Of a stretch of 64,000 nucleotides of DNA, positions 15,957 through 29,769 are shown in pieces. This stretch comes from Anisus vortex (lineage: Eukaryota; Mollusca; Gastropoda; Planorbidae): the NCBI GenBank assembly GCA_949126835.1, contig OX421499.1:28248490-28312489 (forward strand), in the 5' to 3' direction. A program made the translations under genes and the position numbers. Numbering within the stretch: the first letter of the stretch is position 1; each line of letters opens with the position of its first letter. The notes beneath the pieces are model-generated. The model had not been told where the DNA came from. It did no database searches and was given only the letters and a program-made list of their open reading frames with translations.

Positions 15957-18900
15957 CTTTGGCCTATAGATTGTATCTGTGTTCTTTAATTGTTATGTTA
16001 AATGCGCTCTGAGCTTACAGTATGTTTGTTGGCAGCGCTATACAAATGTCATCATTATTTATCTATTACCAAAACGCAGAAATTATAAATATATTGCCAG
16101 AAATAAATTTTGAATAGGTGTACGCTTTGTTATTACTTTGTGTTTTTTTAAAGAGCTTTTACCAATCGCACATTTATTTCAAATATTTCTCCCTAATTGA
16201 ATATAGTTGCCCTCATATCCCCTCATTTTGCCTATGTCTATTGTGCATAATTTAATTGACATTTTTATTTGCTCATTAATTATAATTGTATATTTTGAAG
16301 TCACCCGCGCGATTTGAGTCCATGGTCACTTTTTCTAATCCATAGTAAAAGCCCTGGTAATTTTTTTTTTCAAATCGCCGGTTAATCCATTTAAATTTAA
16401 CGAGATACCTGTCATTTATTGTGCAAATAATAATAATAATAATAATATTTGTATGGCGCTGCTAAAAAATATAATGTAAGCTCAGAGTGCCAATGACATT
16501 AAGCGACAATTAATTGTATTGTGAACTTTTTACATCACACACGGGCCCGAAGTCAAGGATAAGATGCTCTTTAATCAGTATAATATTGGTGTTGATCTTA
16601 ATACAATAAATACAAAGAAAGGAACAGGTTAAAATGATTGCTTAGTCCAGGGATCGGCAACCTACGCAAGCGTGCCAGATTTGGCAGGCAGTGCGATTTT
16701 TAATAGCAAGCAGAGGGACCCGTCAAAGGCAATTAAAGTCTTTTCTAAAATAAATCGAGTGATACAGTGGGATAAATTTGAGGCTCTTTGGCAGGTATTA
16801 ATAATTAGAAATCTTAAAAGTTGCCCATCCCTGACATATTGTGTGCCATGGAAGTGCCAAAAACAGTGCCAATAGTGCTAATGCTCGTTCATACCACGGG
16901 GACTGTTCCATTCCAACAGGGCCACGATAACGTGTTGATCGAGTGGACTTTTGCCGAGGCGGGCAGGTTTTCTGTGCTCCGGAGATTGACAGTTATCAAC
17001 ACTTTCCGGGAGGTGATCGACGTGGGACTCGTCCGTCACGAGCAGGTCGCCACTTTAGACAGTCAATACAAACATTATAAACCCTCGTGTGTTGTCGGAA
17101 ACACTAAACAAGCTACGGACTTGGGTAAAACTTTCCTTAGTTTGGACTGTGAGTGTGTTTGAGTTTGTGTGTCTACTTCTATTAAACTTTAAGGGAAGTC
17201 CATAAATGACGTTCATTAATTCTCATGTTTGTGAGAAGTAAAAAGTAATGTATCCCGTAGGATCAATTTGATCCAAAAGGGTCGGTGAAGCAGCGTTCAT
17301 CAGTTTCTGGGGCCACTGCTTACTAAGAAATTGTGTGGCCATCTCAATGCCCAACCGCCTTTACTAAAGTCAGGTACCCATCAGGGCTAGCCGGACCTCA
17401 CCCTCCATACCTGGGAACAAATCCTAGCCTTCACCAGAATTCTAACACAGGGCCATCGGTACGCCAGCAGTACGCGCAACGGCACGGCCACAGTGTCCCG
17501 TTATCTATTTTTGTTTAGAAGGACTAATTTTATACAATGCAATTAACAGCGTTCTTTCAATGGCATGCTTGGATAGAAGTCTATCGACCACAGGAGATGT
17601 AGCCTACAATTCTAGGCCTAAAGACTTGTACTTGTGATAGAATCAGAGTATTAATGCCAAAATCCATGTTCCAAGGGTCATAACTAATTTTGATTTAAAA
17701 TGTAACTTTAATCGTTTTTTCCTATGCCACCCATACATTTATTATTACAAATTCATATCAATAAACAAAGTCAATGGGCCGTATTGCTGCTGAGAGTTAA
17801 CACCCTTGCCCCTTATACAAGTCAATCTTATATACCGTAATTGTAAAATGGACAAGGGTGTTAACTCTCAGCAGCAATACGGCAAGAATATGCCTATTAG
17901 CATTTCACTAAAGTAAGAATGAGTTTGTAACTTTTCTTGGTAGCCTACCTATTGAAAAAGAGGCTAATACGTCAAAAATACTTTGCCCCATTACTCAGAA
18001 TCATAATACAGTAAGACTCTGTTCCACAGAGGAAAAACACATCTTAGAAAATCCCAAGCTCAAAGACCGCAGCTCAATCAGGATAGCATGTTCCAGCGAA
18101 AGCTTCGGCATCGGGTTAGAAGATTTAGAATTTCTTCAGATCTCCAAAATTTCACCAGATAAATATGTTGTTGCTACATACGCGCCCGGTCAAAACCCTC
18201 AACTTACATGTGTAAGTAACCAAACATATTGTTGTTGTTGTTTTGTCTCTCACATAAAATGAAGTGATATTACAGAAAGAGAAATTTAAGGGGCCGTCTA
18301 AACTCTAAACATGACGTCAATCAATTGCGTCTTATTATATCCTTCCTTCCACCTTTTTTTAAAACCCCTTTCGTCACAAGTCTTCACAAAAAAAGTCAGC
18401 CCCTCCCCACCCCCCTTTTGTTCCTGTCTGACGTCACACGCTGTGGATTCCCCACAAAAAAAGACAACAGCAAAAAAACAATTTACACGAAGGCTATTTC
18501 CAATTTCACAATAAATTTGCATAATATTACATTAAGACCCCACACAATCCTATGTAGCGCCCCAGGGCAAAATGTTCAGCGACGCCCCCTTGCATACTGT
18601 AACTGCTTTGTTTAGTGCTATATTTTGACTATATTTGCCACCCCTAGAAGTGTCGCCCCCGGGCATATGCCCCCTTTGCCCACCCCCTATGTGAGGGCAC
18701 TGATTTCATTTCACTTCTATTTTAATAATTATAAAGGTATAAAAAGTTAATTACAATCAACAATATCGATCTAACTACTAAACTTGATTAGGTGAAGTTT
18801 GTTTAAGGGGAAATATCATTTTATCTTATCTTAAATATTACAAACGCTCATTCTAAAATGAAAAGTATTGCGTCCTACGCTCATCCGTGGTCTGAGTCTA

Positions 18901-21900
18901 CGTCTTGCATCTTTATTAATGTTTTAAATGATGTTAAGTTACTGGTTTTCCTGGTTTGTTCAGGCAACCCATTCCATGCCCGAATGCCACTCGGGAAGAA
19001 GGAGTACTTATAATACTTATATGCATTTGTTCTGGCATAAGGGAGAAGGAAAGTGTTTTTGTCCTTATGTTTATCTGAGCATTGAAACAGGTTGTTATTG
19101 GGTTGTATTTCTAAATTAGAGTTTTATGCCTATGTATTATTACTACTTTTCTCTTTGCCCTTCTGTCCTCTAGTGTTTCTATGTTTAGTGATTTGACTAT
19201 TGGTGTTTATCTTGTCAGTTGTGAATATTCGCTAGTAATGAACGTTGCATAGAAATATAACCCAGCTCATAGTTTAAAGTTATTCTTCAATCTTCAATAA
19301 TACAGATGTCAAAACTAAACTATTCAGATATGTCTTATTCCTGATGAGATGCCAAATAATTCCCCTATCCTAGAAAGTTATGACTTAGACTTATAATTTA
19401 CAGACGTTCCGTCTAGACATAAGATTATTACGTCACAAACACAAAACTTTCTGCAGACCGCCAGGGATTGGGCCGAATGCCCGGGCGAGAACCTGTGCCA
19501 GTTGTTGACACTCCGGTGTACTAACCTTTATCTTCGCGCGTTTTTTCACGTTTTGTCTTCACCCTGAGTTAGCAAAACAGTTAACATTCTACAAGGGAAT
19601 TATGAATTGATACATTTTCTAAGTAGTTTTGGATAATTACTGAGCCATGACCATTAGACCATGTTTTTATGACTCAAGATTCCTTATTTCAGATTTGGCC
19701 CAATAATGGTCATTAACAATTTCGATGAACTAATTTGATAACATAATTAGGGACATATTTTAATTACCGATTTTGTGGAAGCAGTTTGATGACTTATTTT
19801 AACGACATATTTAGGATGACCTATTTTTACTTTGACGAACCATATGATGACACAGTTCACGACATAATATTTTAGTGACATAGTATTTTAATGTACCAAT
19901 TGGCTGACACATTTTGATGACCTACTTTGATGACCTATTTTAAAGAACAAATATGATGACATAGTTCACGACATAATATTTTGGTCACATAGTATTTTAA
20001 TGAACCAATGCGATGACATATTTTGATGACCTATTTTGAAGAACGAATTGATGACATATTTTACGACATATTTTGATGACATATTTTGATGACACATTTT
20101 TGATGGCATATAGTTTGTTTACATTTGTTTTGATGACATATGTTGATGACATAATTGGATGACATATTTTGGTGACACATTTTCGTTGATATATTAAATG
20201 ACAAACAAATTAGGAAAATTAACCGTTTTCCTTTTCTGTTCTCGCGCCAAATTTTTAGAACTTTACAGAATATTGGAATTGTGACTTCAGGATAACGACG
20301 CTGACAGCATTTCTGACCGTAGCCAGGTGCTCCCACACTGGGTGGTATCAGTGCTCCGCCAAGTCGAAGGCCTCCTCACTACCCGAGCATGGCGACATGG
20401 CTGTCCTAGACAAACTTACGATGGAAGGCAATGGTGGTAAGATGGCTTCATCGGATATGTTTTCGAGGCGGTTGGGTCAAGGATTGAAGATGGGTTAGGG
20501 GTGGTAGCGGACAAGCCCGCTCTTCACTGATGCGCTTTCAGTCATCCATGCCATTGACTGCTCGGGACATTGGTGCTAGTGACTCTCTCGTACCATACCA
20601 CTCTGATCCTCTCCAGTGGATACCGCGTCACGCAAACTCCTTAGCCAAGAGGAGGGGGGTCACTGGAACCCTCAATCAACGAGCTCTGCTCATTCGAAAG
20701 TGACCACAGAACGATCTGTAAGTGGGAAGTCGACAGTGGAACACGAAATGGGACTAACCTCAAGGGCCAAGGCGTGCGGAAGCACCTAAAACGGCAATTT
20801 TTAGAAGTCTTAGGCCACACAATGGTCCGCTGTGTCAAAACTGCAGGGAAGCAGTAGAGACGGTCGAGCTAGTGTTATTTGACTGTCTATCCTTGCAAAA
20901 GTTTCGAGTGAATGCGAACAAAAAACCGTTAGTTTTTTTCTTTTACATGTTATGTTAGACAAGAAAATCATTTATCAGGCCTAATATGTCTAATGTAACT
21001 TTCAAACACATAACCTCGTTGTGTCTTCTAGAGTCTAGAGTCTAGAGTGAGTCGCACACTATATTTGGCCCAATATATGCCCGCTATTCTCCCAATATTT
21101 AAATCTTGGCGTAATGTTGGACCGTTGGACCAATTACTGATCCAATATCGCTTTCTGGTTAGGGCATTATGTGCGGTGAAGTCCTATAAGAAAGTGTCTA
21201 CAGTTTACAGTTTGAGAAACACGACAGCATTTTATTTTCCGAACCTTTGGTTGGAGAGTTTGTATTCTCTCTTTATAGAATCGGGGTCCAAAGTTCAGAG
21301 TTCAGACCAGACATGACCTGGTTTTTATCATGAATTTCAAATTTTCGTCACGTACAAAGTTTTAATTTCCCGTATAAAGTTGTTGTTGTTTTTTTTAAAC
21401 GAGTGATTTAAATTTAATCATCTTTTTTTAAAAAAAATATTAGATTTAGATCGAGTCTTAATTTTTTTTAAATTTTTCTTTCACTTTTTCTGTTTGCCGC
21501 GAACATAAAAGCTTTGAACTCTTGCATTCGGAAATCCGATCCCACGCACTGACAGTGCGCCACAGTAGCCTACGCCTGTATACTAATTTACTATTAAAGA
21601 AATTCCAAAACTAAAAAAAAAAAAATAGAATATGACTTTGTGCACAAGATATTAAATTACAAAATGTTGGAATCTCAGCACCGGTTTTGACCCTATCACT
21701 TTTCCTTATGCTTTCATTTGCAAATCCACGGTCGTTATCATGGGAAGAGGTGCAATCGAGCCTGCATGTGATAAACTGCCAGCACATGATCCGTGACGGT
21801 TGCGCAGTCAGAGAAGGATATACCTTCCACATCAACTGTTCAGCACTTGTAAGTATGACATCGCTTACAGATACACATCACACTCAATTAGGCCTACCTG

Positions 21901-24900
21901 CCTTGTACAGATAAACGCCCGTACTTACATAAATTAGCACACAGATACAGAGACATGCAAGCATACGATATATAATCAAGAATGTCTAGCAACCATTATT
22001 ATTTCCTCAGCTAATGCTCCAAATCTTCCCAATTATTTCTTTTACCGCCCTATGGTCAAGGTTGGCCTTCTTCTTACCCCTAATTTCCTTTTTTTTTTAC
22101 TTTTTTCTTACTGCACATTAAAATTGGCTAAACCCGATTTTCCACTTTTCTGCTTCATTTATTATTATGAATATATTTGTTTCCGAAAACAAAAAGGTTT
22201 TAAAACGTCCCTACATTTGATATGAATTGACAATACTTTAAACAACTAGCAATGATTTATCATAACTTGAAATCGACAGTTTTCGTACACAACTTCAAAT
22301 AATTTGTCTCAAAAAAAAAAAAAGCTTCCAAAATGTTTTAAGCGGAATAATGCATGTTAAAGCACTGCTAAGTAGGCCAATAGCGTTCGCGTTGTTTTGG
22401 AATTTTTGTTGTTTTAATTTACTGTTTAATGTAGAGGTCTCGAGACTTCACAAACACTTAGAAAAATTCGATGTTAAGTAATTGATACTGCAATACAATG
22501 TTATATATTTATAATTAAATTAAACAGCCCTACAAAGAAAGTATTTCCTCTAAATCCTTTATAACCATTTTTCGTGTGCATTATCGTTCTAAAGATTTTG
22601 CTATTCATCACTCACTTAAGATGAAACACTCAAAGAAACTAAGTAAATAGGTCTATATTATAGGCCTATGCTTTAAAAATAAGACGAAATCATTTTGCTA
22701 TAAATATAAAGCTCAGTGAGGGACATACACATGTCTGTCAGTCATCAGCGTTCAAAACAGTTTTTAAAATGTGTTTTATAAGGATTTTGAAATGCGTACC
22801 AAAGTATTATTTAAAAAAAAACACACATTAAAAACTGATTTTTGTGTTTTGGGGTGGGATAAAGGCTTAATGTGGCTGAAATTTTGCAAGAATGTGAAGT
22901 TATTGTCTTCAAGTCTCTGTGCCAAGTTTCTTATCTTATACATTACAGACGCTCCTTCTATAAAGAAGATTATTGCGTCCTACGCTCATCCGTGGTCCGA
23001 GTCTAGTCTTGCATTTCTATTAATGTTTTAAATGATGTTAGGTTATTGGTTTTCCTGGTTTGTTCGGGCAACCCATTCCATGCCCGAATGCCACTCGGGA
23101 AGAAAGAGTACTTATATGCATTTGTTCTCGCATAAGGGACAAGGAAGGTGTTTTTGTCTTTGTGTTTATCTGAGCTTTGCAACAGATTGTTATTGGGTTG
23201 TATTTCTAAATTAGAGTTTAATGCCTTATGTATTATTACTACTTTACTCTTTGCCCTTCTGTCCTCTAGTGTTTCTAGGTTTAGTGATTTGACTAATGGT
23301 GTTACTCTTGTCAATGGGGAATATTCACTAGTTATAAACCTTGCAGCTCTTTTTTGAATTTGTTCTAATTTTTTAATGTTTTCTTTAGTTGATGGGTTCC
23401 ATACAGATCCTGCATATTCTAGTATAGGCCTAACTAATGTGAGATAGCATTTTAGTTTTATATTCTTATTACATTTGTAAAAGTTCCTTTTTATGAATCC
23501 TAATGTTTTGTTTGATTTTTTAATTACTTCATCAATGTGAGGGTTCCAAGATAACTTATCATTTATTATTACTCCTAGATACTTAGCATTGCTAGTTTGA
23601 GTTAGTTCTTTACCATGAATGAAGTAGTTTGTTATTATTTGTTTCTTTTTCTTGGATACCCTTATTAGTTGGCATTTTTCTGGGTGAAAAGACATACTCC
23701 AGTTTGATTCCCATTTTTGTAGTTCATCTAGGTCTTTTTGTAAAAGTTCACTATCTTTTCCTGTCTTTATTATTCTATAAATTATGCAATCATCGGCAAA
23801 TAATCTTACTTTTGTGCCTGTGTTGATGCAATTTGGCAGATCATTAATGTAAATTAGAAATAGTAGGGGCCCTAGAACAGTTCCTTGTGGAACTCCTGAG
23901 TTTACTGTTATTGGTGATGACTTAGAGCCATTTATTATCACTGTTTGTTCTCTGCCTATAAGAAAGTCCTGAATCCACTGATGTAAGGGACCAGAGATGC
24001 CAAAGTATTTAAGTTTTTTAAGAAGACTAGAATGATGAACTTTATCAAATGCTTTTGAAAAATCTAGTAATATAGCATCAATTTGGTTGTTATTATCTAA
24101 TCCCTTAGACAAGTCATCTATTAAGCCTATCAATTGAGTCTCACATGATCTATTTTCCCTGAAGCCATGTTGGTGTGGGCACAGTGCATTTAGTTTGTCT
24201 AGATGATTTACTATACTACTATATTATTATATTTTATGTTCAAGTAATTTACATGTTATGCTTGTTAGAGAAACAGGTCTATAATTTCCGGGGTCAGATT
24301 TATCTCCTTTTTTGAAAAGGGGGGTTACATTGGCTAATTTCCAATCTTTGGGCACTTTGCCCTGGTTTAGAGAGGCCTGAAAAAGTATTTTAAAGATTGG
24401 AGATATTTCATTAGTTAGTTCTTTAAGCAGTCTTGCTGGTATTTCATCTGGACCAGAAGCTTTGTTTACTTTTAAGTTGGTTAGGAGTTGTTTAATGCCT
24501 TTTTCATCTACATTTATATTTCCTATCTCTTCTAGTTTGTTTAAATTTATGAATATTTCTTTGTCACCTGGATTTGAAAAAGATGATGCAAAGTGTGTGT
24601 TTAGGATATTAGCTTTAGTTTCATTATCATTATAAGTTTCATTGTTTTGGCCTTTTAGTGGAGCTATGCCTGTAGTGTCCATTTTTCTTGATTTAATGTA
24701 GGACCATAAGTTTTTATTATTATCTTTAGAAATTACATTGTTTACATATTCATTCTGCAGCTGTCTGCTTAGTTTCTGAGTTAAATGTTTAATTTTTAGG
24801 TATTTTTTATGTAGTCTAATTGAATTAGTTGCCTTAAACTTTTTGAATAGATTTTCTTTTTGTTTACACAGTTTCTTTAGTTTAGTGTTAAACCAACATT

Positions 24901-27900
24901 TGTTAATTTTATTTGATGTTTGTTTTGTTGGCACAGAGTCAGCCATTATTGCTTTTAAGTTGGTTTTTATAAATTGCCAAATATCTTCAACTGGACTATC
25001 TATATTGTATTTAGTAAGAAAATTGGTTTGGAATTTTATTGCTGCTTGATGTAGTTCTGTTGTGTTACAAGTTTCAACTCGATAGCATGGCGAAATCGGG
25101 TCAGTTAACCTTCAAAAGATCAAGACTTCAGAAAGTTTTGCGAAGTTAATATAATGGATTTTTTAAAAACATAAAAAATTTAAACAAACCACAAAAATTA
25201 ATATTGTGCTTTAACTATGTTATGATGACGTCATCGTTATTAAATGTCGTGTTAAAATATGCAGGGGCCCCATGATATTAACATCAAATGGCAATTCAAT
25301 ATAACAGACTACCCTTACCAGACTCGGGAGATCCACAGAAGCGACCAGGTGGGCCCTGGAAACAAATACTGCGTGCAGCACTACCACGAGTCTGTCCTCA
25401 CTGTATACCTGGCGTCCGTGCAGGAGTCGGTCAGGTACACCTGCCAGCTGTTCGTCAACAACAGACACGACCATGACAAGTGGGTGAAAATAGAGGTGAA
25501 ACCACGTAAGTCTGGAAATTTCCTGGAGTTTTATCGTCTTGCAGTAACTCGATCTAGGCTTCCACTAGTGGGGTTTGTGGGGTCAATATATTTTTGAGCG
25601 CCAAATATATTGTTGTACATGTAAACAAGGAACTTTATAAGCAACATAACACTGTACACATTTCATGTTAGAGCTAAGGAAAGGGCTCTGGACATTTAGA
25701 CTAAAAAGACTTATAAGATCTATAAGTTTTGAGAATTAGAAAATGACCGAAGATTAATGTCGAGGACAGGGCCCTCGAGAGAAAAAAAAGATGCCGGTAC
25801 GAGATCTTTTCTGGCCCCCCCCCCCCCACAACTTTTTTTTATTAACATTCTGTTAATCATGATAACATCTGATGGGGTTTCGTTTGTTGTTTTTTTGTTT
25901 CTTATATAATTAAAATATACTTAAATTTGTCCATTAGCTCCAACAAACGACCATAACAGTTTAGGGCTTGATGATGATACTTAAATGAGCCTTTTCTGGA
26001 ACTTTAACTTTAGATTCTAACCGAGTAGACGATTTCTACCAAGGAACAAAATCTGTCTTCATAGGATATATGTATGTATTTATCAGTGGGCGTCAACTAA
26101 AAAAGACGAATGGTCTCAAAAACTCTAAATCACTACATTTACCAATGTAAAATTTACTAAGCCCGAGCTGGCGTACCGATGGTTCTGTGTTAGAATCATA
26201 TAATTATTTTTTCCCTGGGTCTACATAACTTTGATGGATACCTTACATTAATTGAGGTAAAACAAAATTCGTCTGGGCATTGTGCGGGCGACACAATGTT
26301 AGTATGCCGTGTCCACTGCTTCAACGACGTTATAAGTTTAGATCAATTTTGTCCGTTGTGATCACAATAAATGTAGACTATATGTTATATAGGCCTACCT
26401 ATCGATCTTATCTTATATATTACAGACGCACCTTCTGTAAATAAGATTATTGCGCCCTACGCTCATCCGTCGTCTGAGTCTAGCCTTGCATTTTTATTAG
26501 TGTTTCAAATAATGTTAGGGTACTGGTTTTCCTGGTTTGTTCAGGTAACCCATTCCATGCCGGATGCCACTCGGGAAGAAAGTGTACTTATATGCATTAG
26601 TTCTTCCGTAAGGGATAAGGAAAATGTTTTTGGCAGTATGTTTATCTGAGCATTGCAATAGGTTGTTATTGTTTTGCTTTTCTAAGTTAGAATTTAATGC
26701 ATTATGTATTATTAGGATACAACTTTACTCTTTGTCCTTCTGTCCTCGAGTGTTTCTATGTTTAGTGATTTAACTACTGGTGTATACTCTTGTCAGTTGT
26801 AAATATTCGCCAGTAATGTATGTTGCGTAGTCAAATGTAAGATTAGATCTGCTGTGGCAATACAGTTGACACATACATTTTTGTACAGAATCTTCCCAAA
26901 ATACATTTTATTAAATGACAAAAAATGTGTTTTAAATTTTCTATATTATGTCTAAAATTATGATACATTCAACCGCCCCTCTTGGCTACCGCACAGGAAA
27001 TCATTAAAGTGTAAGAGGAAGAGGATCGACTAACTAGCTTTGACTGCCGTACTAGCAGCGACATACTAGACTCTTACTAGAGTACTAGAGCATAGGTTCT
27101 CAACGGGGGCGTTATCGCCCCCGGGGGGCGGTGGGAGGCCTTAGGGGGCGCTGACATTCCCGGGGGCGATTGAGGGGCGGTGAAGGGCAAGGGGGCGATA
27201 CAAACGTAGCCTACCTGATATATTTTGAACATCTCAGCTATTTGAATCGATTAGTTTTTGGATGAAATATGATATAAACGCAAGTGCTGCTAAATATCTG
27301 ATATCCCCCTACATTCGGCATACACATTATTAAACTAATAAGAAATAGGAATCGCAATGACTTTTCGATGAATTAGGGGTCAGTATTTGGCAAATATGGT
27401 ATGCGGCCGTTTGGTCCTATTGTAGGTTCACCGGCTTGTCAGCCCTGCTGAGCGATTAGTGTCGCGCTAACGTATGCTAAAATTAAAGATATTTAGATCT
27501 CAGTTTTACCAATTTGTCCTTTATTTGCATATGCGGGATGTAGTATACGTTATCGTTAAGCGATATAGATTCGTAGTAATCATACAAACTGGGTAGTTAT
27601 TGTAATGCTTGAAAATATACATATAAATTCTTTAGTCATATAATATTTATATAATTTTCAAATTAAATACAATTTACAGTTTGATCATTTCATAGTTATA
27701 AATGTAAGCCAATAATTTTTTTTATAAAAGAAAAAAATAATACAGAAATATTAGCTCAAATGTAACGGGTTAATTATCTCCCTTTTATTAACAAATGTTT
27801 CCACATTTGATTCAAAATTGATGCCCAAAAAGTTATGTTTTGTAATGTAACAAATATTACTTATTATTTTTTTATATTTATATACATTCAACATTATGGT

Positions 27901-29689
27901 ATTCAAAACAAGATTTAATTATTAGAGGATTAAAATAATTTACGTTAAACAGTTGTAAATAAACATTTCCTGCATTAAATGTTTTGTCCATTTAAGGAGT
28001 TTATATTTTAAACATTAATAATTACAGAAATGAGGCCTACATGATATAGATCTAGTGTTATTAAATAAGTCTCCTATATTTATAAAATTAATAATACAAA
28101 TAAATTTGTTTTAGAATTAATTATAGGCCTATTTATGTTTAATTAAAATTAAGTTGCGGTGTGGTGAGCGGAAAAAGATGTAAAAGGGGGCAATGAGCCG
28201 AAAAAGGTTGAGAACCTATGTACTAGAGTATGTAGGCCTAGGCTACTTAGCTAACAGGGAGAACTGTAAGCCTGTAATGCTCATAGGTCTATATTAAAAT
28301 GTGTAAGTGCCTCTGGAGAAAGAATAATAAAAAAATAGATCCTAAATAATTAGGCCCTTTATTACCGGTACAACTAAAGGGTTCATTGCATATTTAACAA
28401 AATGTTCAAGTACACATTCAAAGAATACCAAAATTAAGGGCGCCAGCCAGTGCCCTCACATAGGGGAGGGCAGATGGGGGCATATGCCCGGGGGCGGCAC
28501 TTCCAGGGGGCGGCAAATGTAGTCTAAATATAGCAAATATAGCACCAAACAAGCAGTTTTCAGTAGGCCTATGCAAAGGGGCGGCTTTTGCCCTGGGGCG
28601 CTACATTAGCGTGTAAAGGCTCTGGCGCCAGCGCCACGTGAGATTGTAGGAGGTTTTGGACATCTCCTCTTAGCTTAATAGTAAGTTAATAGCAATAATT
28701 TAAAGTAATGGCGTAATTGCCAATTTAATTTTAAATTTTAATATTCATGGGCCCCCCTATACTCTTGTGGTCCCCGGTACGGCGTACCGGCTGTACCCCC
28801 CTCTCGTGGGGCCTGGTCGAGGATAACATTGTTGTTGCTTTGAAGCCTTGATGATCTTATAAAAAGTTTGCAGCTAAATGGGGTTTCTACAGCAGCTGAA
28901 TGGGTGTTTAAAGCAGCTCAATGGGGTGTTTACATCAGCTAAATGGGGTGTTTACAGGCTTTTTGCAGGTTTTTTTTCGCGGCAACTAGGGTTTTTCACA
29001 GCCGATAATGGGCTTTCACATTAGCTGCAAGGGTTTTACGTCACCTAAATAGGTATTCGCGTCCCTCGCTCTTCGAGCGCCTTTACTTTCCACCTGTGTA
29101 AACAAAAATGCACTTGGTTTCTTAGGTCCATGAAAAAACTATATTGTTATTATCAGACTCTTGCAATCCTCGCAGTGTGGTCAAACCCATCTTAAAGAAC
29201 CTGACCTTTATAAGCATATAGCCTTCATAGTGTATTAAATAGATATATTTAATCGTTTTTTATGTGGCTTTCAACAGAGGAGCGTAGGATCAGGGATAAG
29301 ACTGAGATTAAAGAGAATGGAACCGTCAACGTTCTGTGTACTGCGGAGATGTTCAATGTTTCCATTAGCGACGTAGATTACCTGCAGATTTCCAAGTCAA
29401 CGGCGCCTGCGAAGACATTCGTAACCTACAGGCCTGGAGAATACCCGTCAGATAAAGTACACTTGATCTAGATGGATAGGCCTAGACAAATAGACTGATA
29501 TACAGATAGATAAATCGATGGATATATTTTTATATTTAATAAATTGATAGATAGGCAGATATATAGCTAAATAGGCAGAGAGATAAATAGACAAAAAGAC
29601 AAACGAACATATATATATAGACAGATAGAAAGACAGACAGATGGATAGAAAAAAAATATCGATAGAAGGATCGATAGAAAAAAATATAA

Positions 29690-29769
<80 letters not shown>

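Noticed and set aside
19457..19560. Possible extra P-type exon (TARDWAECPGENLCQLLTLRC) after a good acceptor
   Set aside because: The three-Cys spacing is P-like, but the acceptor gives the wrong phase and no donor follows the third Cys. At most it is a dead exon.
23003..24946. Host gene encoding a reverse-transcriptase-like protein
   Set aside because: Repeated 3' ends, frameshift and 5' truncation identify it as a LINE copy.
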